Positions 27,640 to 35,268 of a stretch of 64,000 bases of DNA are shown here, piece by piece. The notes beneath the pieces are model-generated. The model worked only from the letters and a program-made list of their open reading frames with translations. It did not search any database and was not told the DNA's origin. A program made the translations under genes and the position numbers. Each line of letters opens with the position of its first letter. Position 1 is the stretch's first letter. This DNA is from Geoanaerobacter pelophilus (lineage in GTDB: Bacteria > Desulfobacterota > Desulfuromonadia > Geobacterales > DSM-12255). Location: NCBI RefSeq assembly GCF_018476885.1, contig NZ_JAHCVJ010000001.1, forward strand, positions 248,001-312,000, in the 5' to 3' direction.

Positions 27640-28392
27640 TTATTCGGAATCAAGAGGAAAACGCAGGGTAAAACAAGTACCATCGCCTGGGCGACTCTCA
27701 ACAGTGATGCTCCCTCTCATGGCATGAATGATCTCTCTGGTCACAAAGAGACCGAGACCGGTGCCGGTACCGGCTTCCTTGGTCGTATAAAATGGTTCAA
27801 AAACATTTTCCAGATCAGCTGCAGCAATACCGCACCCGGTATCAGAAACCCGGATTTCACAAGCGGTATCTCCTGAAACCTTACTGGTCACGCGAATCGT
27901 CCCCCCCCCTTCCATGGCATGGAGAGAGTTCATGACGAGATTGATGAATACCTGCTTCAAACGACCGGCATTCAGCTGCAGAATTGGTATTTTATGATCA
28001 AGTATCTGGGTAACGGTCACAGATCTTTTCTGGATTTCGTAAGTCAACAGTTGCAGCACATCCCTTATGACCAGATTGATGTCAGCTTCACCAACGTCAC
28101 CTCCATCCATACGGCCGAAGGTAAGCATACTTCGGCTCATCTGTGAAAGCCTCTGGGCTTCACTGCCAATACGCTCAAGCAACTCAAGAACATGCTCCGG
28201 CAGCCCTTCTTCGCGCATAATCAGCTGAGTAGCAGCAGAAATAACCGAAAGCGGGGTGTTTATTTCATGAATAACCCCAACTGCAAGCTGTCCCAGTTCA
28301 GCCATCTTTTCACTATAGGCAAGCTGATCAAGAAAGCGGCTGCTCGTAGCTTCATCACCATCTTTCAACTGTTCAACCAGCATCGGATTCAT
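27640..28392 (-). CDS. Cytoplasmic orphan histidine kinase near the nitrogen operon
   Basis: A 250-residue kinase with no sensor domain or membrane helix. A phospho-His lies in VGVIHEINTPLSVIS, followed by a dimerisation helix and an ATPase domain with N-box VMNSLHAMEGGG, DTGCGIA and TGTGLGLFVT. No response regulator is adjacent. A sigma-54-type promoter lies about 120 bases upstream and the gene sits directly after amtB, so a nitrogen-related role is plausible. In Geobacter sulfurreducens, from memory, the kinase GnfL of the nitrogen antitermination system is of this general kind; orthology is untested. Confidence 0.85.
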   Translation of the reverse strand: MNPMLVEQLKDGDEATSSRFLDQLAYSEKMAELGQLAVGVIHEINTPLSVISAATQLIMREEGLPEHVLELLERIGSEAQRLSQMSRSMLTFGRMDGGDVGEADINLVIRDVLQLLTYEIQKRSVTVTQILDHKIPILQLNAGRLKQVFINLVMNSLHAMEGGGTIRVTSKVSGDTACEIRVSDTGCGIAAADLENVFEPFYTTKEAGTGTGLGLFVTREIIHAMRGSITVESRPGDGTCFTLRFPLDSE

Positions 28393-28513
28393 ATAGCCCC
28401 TAACCTTAAGCCGGGATATGTTCTAGAGAAAAACCACAATCTTTATCAAAATATTTTTTCCAAGAGACGATCTGCTGGAGACTTGCAAAAACTGGAATCC
28501 TACCAAAACAAGA

Positions 28514-28529
28514 GGCACAAGCCGTGCCA
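28514..28529 (-). promoter_or_regulatory. Sigma-54-type promoter of the orphan kinase
   Basis: Minus-strand TGGCACGGCTTGTGCC: perfect -24 element (TGGCACG), with GG and GC ten bases apart, and -12 GTGC rather than TTGC. It has the same form as the promoter at 31573-31588. The sequence is partly self-complementary, so a hairpin is an alternative reading. Confidence 0.5.
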
Positions 28530-28629
28530 TCAGCCAGTCCCCCCTTTTTATGCGTGTTTTGCCAGGAAAAGAAAAAACAAGCCGTACTGCAATGCCGATA
28601 AATTAGTCAAACTCAGCCAATATCTGCAT

Positions 28630-28657
28630 AAAAAAAAGGCCGCCAGTCACGGCGGCC
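28630..28657 (-). terminator. Intrinsic terminator after amtB
   Basis: Read leftward: GGCCGCC, loop GTGACT, GGCGGCC, then eight T-rich bases. It directly follows the amtB stop codon. Confidence 0.92.
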
Positions 28658-28683
28658 ACGATTCAGGTAGTTAAAAATCAATT

Positions 28684-30150
28684 TTAGTTATATGCACTCT
28701 CTGAGTGCTGTGTCTGGTCAAGACCCATAATTTCATCCTCTTTCTCAACTCTGAGACCAATGGTCTTGTCAAGGATGAACGAGATAACCAGGGTAACGAT
28801 GAAGGCATAGGCACCTGCTGCTGCAACGGCAATCAACTGGGTGACGAACTGCTTAACATTGCCTGAGGTGAGGCCGGTTGCCCCTACTGTCGCAAAAACA
28901 CCGGTAAGCAGAGCACCAGTGGTGCCGCCGATACCATGGACACCGAAAGCATCAAGAGAGTCGTCATACTTGAGCTTGGCTTTCATAAGAACGCCGCCGT
29001 AGCAAACCACACCAGCAACAAGACCGAGAATGATTGCAGCACCAGGCTGCACGAAACCTGCCGCCGGAGTGATGACAACCAGTCCGGCAACGACACCGGA
29101 GCCGAAACCAAGGGCAGAAGGCTTGCCGGAATGGATCCACTCAGCAATCATCCATGACAACCCACCAGCTGCCGGAGCGATAGTGGTGGTAGCGAAGGCA
29201 AGACCGGCCAGACCGCCAGCAGCGTCGGAGCAGTTGGCGCCAACAATTGCACTACCTGCGTTAAAGCCGAACCAACCGAACCAGAGCATACCAACTCCGA
29301 GCATAGTAAGCGGCAGGCTGTGGGGAGCCATCCGTTCCGTCGGAAATCCATGGCGCTTGCCGAGGAAAATAAGGGCTGCCAACGCCGAGATACCTGAAGA
29401 GAGGTGAACAACAGTGCCGCCGGCAAAGTCCAGTGCGCCCTTCTTGAAGAGCCAGCCATCTGTCATCCAGACCCAATGAGCCAGTGGGTCATAGACCAGG
29501 GTGGTCCAGAGCAGGACAAACACGCAATAGGCGGAGAACTTGATCCGCTCTGCCAGCGCCCCCGAAATCAGGGCCACGGTGATCATGGCAAACATGCACT
29601 GATACATGGCAAAGACATACTCGGGAATTGAACCGGGCTCGGTGGTCACGTTCTGGAACAGGGCATAGACCGGATTACCGTCCTTAAAAGTAATCAAACC
29701 GTTCAGTAACGCCTTGCTGCTATTGCCGACCAGCCCCATGAAGGCATCCGGCCCGAAAGACAGGGAGTAGCCGATGATCGCCCACTGTACCCCGACGATC
29801 CCCATGGCAACAAAGGAATGCATGATAGTCGACAGCACGTTCTTTTGCCTGACCATGCCGCCGTAAAAGAAGGCCAGCCCCGGAATCATGAAGAGAACGA
29901 GGGCCGAGGAAATCAACATCCAGGCCGTATCACCGGTATTCAGCACCGGATCAACATTCTTGGGTTTCGGTGCCTCAGCAGGGGCTGGTGTAGCAACCGC
30001 TGCAGGCGCTACTGCCGCCTTCTGCGCAGATGAAATTGCTGCCTGGGCCGGAGTTGCCGGGGATTTGACCTCTTCAGCGAAGAGCGCTAAGGGAGCTGAG
30101 AGCAGGCAGGCGGCAAAAGCCAGCCAGAGAATAGTTATTTTTGCTTTCAT
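28684..30150 (-). CDS. amtB: Ammonium transporter
   Basis: A 488-residue AmtB/Rh-family channel. A cleavable signal peptide (ending ALFAEE) is followed by an unusual Ala/Pro-rich linker of about 45 residues before the eleven-helix core. Core motifs include the pore region FYGGMVRQKNVLSTIMHSF, VVHLSSGISALAAL with a pore His, and the C-terminal DDSLDAFGVHGIGGTTGALL with the twin-His partner. The cytoplasmic tail is where GlnK docks. It is last in the operon, 38 bases after glnK, and followed by a strong terminator. Confidence 0.95.
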   Translation of the reverse strand: MKAKITILWLAFAACLLSAPLALFAEEVKSPATPAQAAISSAQKAAVAPAAVATPAPAEAPKPKNVDPVLNTGDTAWMLISSALVLFMIPGLAFFYGGMVRQKNVLSTIMHSFVAMGIVGVQWAIIGYSLSFGPDAFMGLVGNSSKALLNGLITFKDGNPVYALFQNVTTEPGSIPEYVFAMYQCMFAMITVALISGALAERIKFSAYCVFVLLWTTLVYDPLAHWVWMTDGWLFKKGALDFAGGTVVHLSSGISALAALIFLGKRHGFPTERMAPHSLPLTMLGVGMLWFGWFGFNAGSAIVGANCSDAAGGLAGLAFATTTIAPAAGGLSWMIAEWIHSGKPSALGFGSGVVAGLVVITPAAGFVQPGAAIILGLVAGVVCYGGVLMKAKLKYDDSLDAFGVHGIGGTTGALLTGVFATVGATGLTSGNVKQFVTQLIAVAAAGAYAFIVTLVISFILDKTIGLRVEKEDEIMGLDQTQHSESAYN

Positions 30151-30188
30151 GATTAAACCTCCAATCGATTCTTGAATCCTTTGATTCG

Positions 30189-30592
<404 letters not shown>

Positions 30593-30611
30593 AAGCCCCA
30601 TGAAGAGGGTT

Positions 30612-31394
30612 TCAGGGGAAATTGATGTCTATCTGTGTCGTTACGGTATTCTTACCACCAGTAAGTGGTTCGTTGTAGATGTCATAACCGAGAATGACTG
30701 ACACATTCTTGGCAAAAGCCCAAGAAACGCCAAAACTCAGAGCACCGTTCAGATTCTTGCCGCTCATATAGTCAACGGCAACCCACAGTTTATCGGATAT
30801 CTCGGTCATTGTCCGGTCCCAGGAAAGCAATACACCGTTATTGTCACTGGCAGTGCCGGAAGGCGCATTTGCGTCCGGCTTGCGCAGCACTGCTGCATTC
30901 CCGGAGTAACCACCAGCCGAGAGCCGGCCAACGAGAGGCAGTGTTTTAGCAAGGAGCCCATAGGCAATATTCTGGTTGGTTACGCCGGATTTAAGACCAA
31001 TGTTGTACATACCGGCAGCGATGGCCGGAGAATTCTTGAAGAGAGAATCTTCAGGCGTTCCGAGTTTGAAGTGGAAATATACCGGGTAACTGTCAGCATT
31101 ATTGCTCTGTCCTGGAGCAGAACTCCCGTCAGAGATAAAATCCGCCCCAATCTCACCCTGCAATTTCTCCCAAGGCAGCACACCGACTGTCGGTCCTATT
31201 GAAATAACATTTGCAGTATAGCCATCACTTTTCGAGGTCCGCAAATAGTTGTCGAAATTAAGATGCAGGGTTTTATACGCCTGCACATCCGTTGAAGGAA
31301 TCCATATCTGGGTTGAAGGTGAAGCCAGAGCAGCGCCGGCTGCCGAAAGCGAGAGTGTTGCTGCCATTGCAAGAATTGTAACTGTCTTTTTCAT
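30612..31394 (-). CDS. Outer membrane beta-barrel protein of the glnK-amtB operon
   Basis: A 260-residue product, ATG after GGAGATTGAAC. The signal peptide is MKKTVTILAMAATLSLSAAG and cleavage lies near ALA-SPS. The rest is alternating short beta strands with aromatic girdle residues, ending IDINFP, as expected of a small outer membrane barrel. Family not named. Its place as first gene of a sigma-54 operon with glnK and amtB suggests a channel or binding barrel used during nitrogen limitation (inference). Confidence 0.7.
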   Translation of the reverse strand: MKKTVTILAMAATLSLSAAGAALASPSTQIWIPSTDVQAYKTLHLNFDNYLRTSKSDGYTANVISIGPTVGVLPWEKLQGEIGADFISDGSSAPGQSNNADSYPVYFHFKLGTPEDSLFKNSPAIAAGMYNIGLKSGVTNQNIAYGLLAKTLPLVGRLSAGGYSGNAAVLRKPDANAPSGTASDNNGVLLSWDRTMTEISDKLWVAVDYMSGKNLNGALSFGVSWAFAKNVSVILGYDIYNEPLTGGKNTVTTQIDINFP

Positions 31395-31479
31395 GTTCAA
31401 TCTCCTTTGATATTTTTGTTTTCAGTTAATCACTTCCTGTTAACCACCCCTTGTTAACTGTCTCCTTTCAAAGAGTTAT

Positions 31480-31514
31480 AAAAAAAGCGCCGCTCACTTC
31501 GGGTGAGACGGCGC
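31480..31514 (-). terminator. Leader terminator (attenuator) upstream of the glnK-amtB operon
   Basis: Read leftward: GCGCCGTCTCAC, loop CCGAA, GTGAGCGGCGC (one bulged base) followed by seven T. It lies inside the 5' leader, about 50 bases after the predicted sigma-54 start and 85 bases before the first ATG, so it must be bypassed for expression. Confidence 0.85.
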
Positions 31515-31549
31515 CATTGCCTGGTATTCCTAGCGCACTACGTTGTGCG
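31510..31549 (-). ncRNA. ANTAR-type two-hairpin antitermination element (candidate)
   Basis: Just before the leader terminator, the RNA can form CGCAC-(AACGTA)-GTGCG (31534-31549), a 5-pair stem with a six-base loop having A at position 1 and G at position 4, the hallmark of ANTAR-protein target loops. A second, weak hairpin GGC-(AATGGC)-GCC (31510-31521) also has A1 and G4 and shares bases with the 5' arm of the terminator, so forming it would block termination. Related leaders before nitrogen genes in Geobacter are reported to be controlled by the ANTAR regulator GnfR. Confidence 0.6.
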
Positions 31550-31572
31550 GTCAGTGATTTGACTTTCTCTTT

Positions 31573-31588
31573 AGCACATGGCGTGCCA
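31573..31588 (-). promoter_or_regulatory. Sigma-54 promoter of the outer membrane protein-glnK-amtB operon
   Basis: Minus-strand TGGCACGCCATGTGCT: perfect -24 element, GG and GC ten bases apart, -12 GTGCT. The predicted start is near 31562, which places the ANTAR-like hairpins and terminator in the leader. Confidence 0.8.
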
Positions 31589-31692
31589 CAACTTGGCAAC
31601 ACAAATTTAATTCACAATATCGATACGTTACACAACAGCAGAATGTAGTTCAGCATTTATTGCTGCTCGATTTGAGAGCCCACAGAGCAAAT

Positions 31693-31709
31693 TGCACACT
31701 TTTTATGCA
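31693..31709. promoter_or_regulatory. NtrC-like enhancer site
   Basis: TGCACACTTTTTATGCA, a 17-base inverted repeat close to the NtrC pattern TGCACY-N5-RGTGCA (left half nearly exact, right half TATGCA). It lies about 105-120 bases upstream of the sigma-54 promoter. Confidence 0.5.
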
Positions 31710-31833
31710 ATCATGTAAATTTACAAAATAGTAATGAATCCATCATCACACTGGATTTTAGCGACGCAGCAGATATACTAATCAACAAGAGTGGACCACT
31801 GCTGCTATTAAATGAACGGATCCGAGGGAATTA

Positions 31834-32748
31834 ATGAAAATACTGGTAGCCGAAGACGATCCTATCGCTCTGGGATTTCTGGAGCTTTCCCTGGTTAAAT
31901 GGGGCTATGAGGTGGAGATAGTTGTTGACGGGCTTTCAGCTTTGGCAGCCCTTAAGAGACCTGACGCTCCAAAGTTGGCCATCCTTGACTGGATGATGCC
32001 CCAAATGGCTGGCATCGACGTTTGTAAGGAGATTCGCAAAAACTCTGACAACGATCATGGATATACCTATATTATCCTCCTGACTGTTAAATCGTCACTG
32101 TATGACATGGTAGACGGGATCTCAGCAGGTGCCGATGATTACATCATAAAGCCCTTTATCCCTCAGGACCTCAAGGTAAGACTCGATGCCGGGAGACGCA
32201 TCGTGGAGCTGCAGGAAAAGCTGCTGGAAAGCAAAAGGGTTCTTATTTCGAGTTCATCTAACGATATCGGCACCCGAACCTGGAATCGCGATAAGATCAT
32301 TTCTCTTGTGCAGGCTGAACTTAACAGGTCGAAAAGAAAGGGGCGCTCTCAGAGCATAGCTCTCCTTAAAGTCGACAATTATCATGAATTGTTAAGCACA
32401 ATAGGTCCCAAGGAATTGGATGACTTCCTGTGCAACTCCATAAACCTGATCCAGAAAACGGTGCGATCCTATGACTCTATTGGTCGCTATTCAGATGATG
32501 AGTTCCTGATTCTCTTTCCGGAAACAGTGTGCGATGAAATGCCCGGCATCATCGACCGAGTCTACAAGACAGTTCATGAAATTGAGTTATCCCATAGCTG
32601 CGGCAAGTTTCCACTCTCGATAACTATCGGAGTTGTGACCTGCAAGGGGGACATTGCTGAGGAAAAGCTGATTGCAGAGGTTAATGCCGCTATCACCAAG
32701 GTCCCGCTTGAAGGGGCCATCAGGGCTCACTTCGCAGTTGTCCAATAA
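31834..32748 (+). CDS. Response regulator with degenerate GGDEF domain
   Basis: A 304-residue protein. The receiver domain (1-120) has acidic pocket EDDP and phosphoacceptor Asp52 (LAILDWMMPQMAG). The second half has the diguanylate cyclase fold with NR-(D)KI and SIGRYSDDEFLILFPE, but the signature is YSDDEF (219-224) where active enzymes have GGDEF, so cyclase activity is doubtful. It may act as a phospho-switch or a nucleotide-sensing partner. It is divergent from the nitrogen operon and is followed by a terminator shared with a convergent kinase-like gene. Confidence 0.85.
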   Translation: MKILVAEDDPIALGFLELSLVKWGYEVEIVVDGLSALAALKRPDAPKLAILDWMMPQMAGIDVCKEIRKNSDNDHGYTYIILLTVKSSLYDMVDGISAGADDYIIKPFIPQDLKVRLDAGRRIVELQEKLLESKRVLISSSSNDIGTRTWNRDKIISLVQAELNRSKRKGRSQSIALLKVDNYHELLSTIGPKELDDFLCNSINLIQKTVRSYDSIGRYSDDEFLILFPETVCDEMPGIIDRVYKTVHEIELSHSCGKFPLSITIGVVTCKGDIAEEKLIAEVNAAITKVPLEGAIRAHFAVVQ

Positions 32749-32750
32749 TA

Positions 32751-32779
32751 AAACAGGCGGTCTTCATTCGAAAACCGCC
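32751..32779 (-). terminator. Intrinsic terminator between the convergent GGDEF and kinase-like genes
   Basis: GGCGGT (32756-32761) pairs with ACCGCC (32774-32779), extendable by inner T-A pairs with one mismatch. Read leftward it is followed by TGTTTTATTATT, fitting the gene that ends at 32808. Confidence 0.65.
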
Positions 32780-32807
32780 CGTTGACCTCTTGGCTCTCAG
32801 TCTTTGT

Positions 32808-33497
32808 CTAAGACATATAGTAGGCCATCGTCTCCGCAATCTTGTCTGAAGAGCTTCTGGCATTGTTAAACACCGCGTGGTAAAGAGTCGGCTCATCCAG
32901 TGAACAGTTAAGGAAATCCCTGACAAACTTGTCACGCAATTGCTGTCGGTTATTTACCAGCTCCTGCGCTTCATTCCGTGAAATTCCGAGACGTTTGGCA
33001 ATCGACCCAATCTTGAATTCTCCTGGGGCAACAAGTCTGAAGTGAAAACAGTTTTCCAGTGACTTGGTAACGACCGCCCCACCTCGGCCAACAATGATTA
33101 CATTACCGGCATTGGCCAGTGAGATGATCTGGCGACAGAGAATCTTGTAATAATCCTTGTCGTTTTTCCAGTTGGGGGAAAATGTGGAGATAACATCATC
33201 GAGAAAACTCGGCTTTGTGCCAAGATTCCTAAGGATCTCTTCCGACACATTATGATTCTTGGCAACCTCCTCAAGCAGCGCTTTGTCCATGAGCGCCCAT
33301 GTTGTACCGGTTTTTTTCTCCAGTAGCGACTTCAGCTTTTCCGCCACGGGGTAAGCTTCGCAGCCAAACTCCCGGGAAATGGTCACTGTGGGCTTCAACT
33401 TTGACTTGCTGGAAGATAATTCATCCTGAACTCTTCTCGTTACTTCTACAAGCCCGGAGAGCCTCTTTTCAATGGAGGGGATTAAGGTATGCGGCAT
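32808..33497 (-). CDS. Cytidylate-kinase-like family protein
   Basis: A 229-residue protein of the cytidylate kinase-like family, related to P-loop nucleotide kinases. Family landmarks are TVTISREFGCEAYPVAEKL, where a kinase would have its P-loop, ALMDKALLEEVAKNHNVSE, NVIIVGRGGAVV and the RLGISRNEAQELVNNRQQLRDKFVRDF helix region. The standard GxxGxGK loop is not seen, so substrate and activity are uncertain. It has a GGAGG site near its ATG and stands alone. Confidence 0.8.
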   Translation of the reverse strand: MPHTLIPSIEKRLSGLVEVTRRVQDELSSSKSKLKPTVTISREFGCEAYPVAEKLKSLLEKKTGTTWALMDKALLEEVAKNHNVSEEILRNLGTKPSFLDDVISTFSPNWKNDKDYYKILCRQIISLANAGNVIIVGRGGAVVTKSLENCFHFRLVAPGEFKIGSIAKRLGISRNEAQELVNNRQQLRDKFVRDFLNCSLDEPTLYHAVFNNARSSSDKIAETMAYYMS

Positions 33498-33600
33498 ATG
33501 GTCCTCCTTGCATGAAAGTTTTCGACCTAAGCTGTGCCGGTCATATATTAATTACGCCTCGTTTTTACGCAGAGTCAAGTGCAGCATACAAATTTCCGAT

Positions 33601-35268
33601 TTAGAACCGTTCATAATCCTTGTCTAGTTCATCTTTGGCGCCGGCAAGGTCCAATGCCACCCCGCTTCGCATCCGTTTCTTGCCTAGTGGCCTGGGTGGC
33701 AAGGTTATCCGCGACGATTTGCATGCCTTTCCCTTTTTTGGCAACGGCGGGAGATGAGAAACTTCCGTATCGTTCCCCAAACTGAAAAATTCCATTGCTG
33801 CCGAGAGCTGCCTCGCCTGTACCGACAGCTCTTCGGAGGTTGCCGCTGTCTCCTCGGCGGTGGCTGCATTTTGCTGAATTACTTTCTCCAACTGGGCAAC
33901 AGCAACAGTTACCTGGCTTACCCCGGCATCCTGTTCGCGGCAGACAGCGCTTATCCCCTGCACCAAGTCAGAGGTGCGCTGAATATCAGGCACCATGGAA
34001 GCCAATTTCATGGCTGCAGATTCAGCCACCTCAACACTCCTCCCGGAAAGGCCCAGAATATCCGCGGCGGCTTTCTGGCTGCGCTCGGCAAGCTTACGAA
34101 CTTCCGAAGCTACCACGGCAAAGCCCTTTCCGTGATCGCCGGCACGAGCAGCTTCTATCGCAGCATTGAGAGCAAGCAGGTTGGTTTGTCGGGCAATCTC
34201 CTCAATGATGACCACTTTGTCGGCGATTTCTCGCATTGACTTGACAGTCTTCGCGACCGCTTCCCCGCCTTCGTGCGTGTCTGCAGCGGCCTTTACCGCA
34301 ATCCTTTCTGCAACTGTCGCGTTATCGGCATTATGCCTTATTGTTGCCGACATCTCCTCCATGACTGCAGTTGCTTCTTCCGCTGAAGATGCCTGCTCGC
34401 TGGCTCCCGCAGACATTACTTCGGCACTCGCCGACAATTGCCTGCTGCCCGCCGCCATGCGATAGGAAGCCTGTTTTGCAGCTTCTACTACTTCACGAAG
34501 TCCAGCCACCATGTTTTTCATTGCTGACAGCAACTCAGCGGCCTCATCAGTACCGCTTGTTACAATCTGTACGGAAAGATCACCTGTGGCAACCTTGTTG
34601 GCAAACTCAACCCCACGCTGCAACGGTCTTACAATACTTCTCGTCAAGAAGAAGCCGAAACCGCCGGCAAAAATAATCGCTACGACAACCGCAGCCGTAG
34701 CAACCAGTTGGCTCCGGCGGCTTGCTGCATCGTATTGCAGGCTACTGATCCTGTTTTCTTCCTGCAATCGATGACCAAGTTTATTAAGGACTCCATTAAG
34801 CAACGCCCGCTCCTCATCAACCCGTGCGTCAACCCGGGATACTTCCTCAGATGGAGCTCTGCTCTCCAGAAGCGGCCACAACCGGTTCAACACAAGATCA
34901 AGATAGCGGGGATATATTATCGACAATTGCTCTGCCAGCACCTTTTCCTCAGGAGTATCGACAGACTTTATGACTCTGGCCACATCGTTTCGGGAATCAT
35001 TTTTGATCTTCTCTATTTCCTCCCGAGGTCCGCTAACTCCCCTGTTGATGATTGCATCAGCAATATTGGCATAAACGGTCAATGCGTTCAGTTGCATCGT
35101 ATGAATTGCTGCAAAGTCTTTACTGCGTCTTTCCCCATCATCCTCGAGCCTTTTCAGATGGTTAACCTGAATTATCAGAAACAGGGATACCAAAGAGAAT
35201 AAGAGAATAACCCCGCCAAAGCCTATCGCCAATCGTGTGCCGAATCTCATGTCCCATATCTTCATCAA
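33601..35268 (-). CDS. Methyl-accepting chemotaxis protein coupled to cheA
   Basis: A 555-residue receptor: membrane helix near 12-34, helical periplasmic four-helix-bundle sensor to about 185, second membrane helix ([18 protein letters not shown]), HAMP, and signalling hairpin with [20 protein letters not shown]. The C-terminal 50 residues form a basic, Pro-rich tail ([20 protein letters not shown]). Its ATG overlaps the cheA stop as ATGA, so the two are translationally coupled and likely partners. The signalling domain differs from that of the tandem receptors at 5.5-8.9 kb. Confidence 0.93.
   Translation of the reverse strand: MMKIWDMRFGTRLAIGFGGVILLFSLVSLFLIIQVNHLKRLEDDGERRSKDFAAIHTMQLNALTVYANIADAIINRGVSGPREEIEKIKNDSRNDVARVIKSVDTPEEKVLAEQLSIIYPRYLDLVLNRLWPLLESRAPSEEVSRVDARVDEERALLNGVLNKLGHRLQEENRISSLQYDAASRRSQLVATAAVVVAIIFAGGFGFFLTRSIVRPLQRGVEFANKVATGDLSVQIVTSGTDEAAELLSAMKNMVAGLREVVEAAKQASYRMAAGSRQLSASAEVMSAGASEQASSAEEATAVMEEMSATIRHNADNATVAERIAVKAAADTHEGGEAVAKTVKSMREIADKVVIIEEIARQTNLLALNAAIEAARAGDHGKGFAVVASEVRKLAERSQKAAADILGLSGRSVEVAESAAMKLASMVPDIQRTSDLVQGISAVCREQDAGVSQVTVAVAQLEKVIQQNAATAEETAATSEELSVQARQLSAAMEFFSLGNDTEVSHLPPLPKKGKACKSSRITLPPRPLGKKRMRSGVALDLAGAKDELDKDYERF

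Noticed and set aside
28511-28529. GGCAC-AAGCC-GTGCC hairpin as a terminator
   Set aside because: No T-run follows on either strand; the sigma-54 reading explains the bases better.
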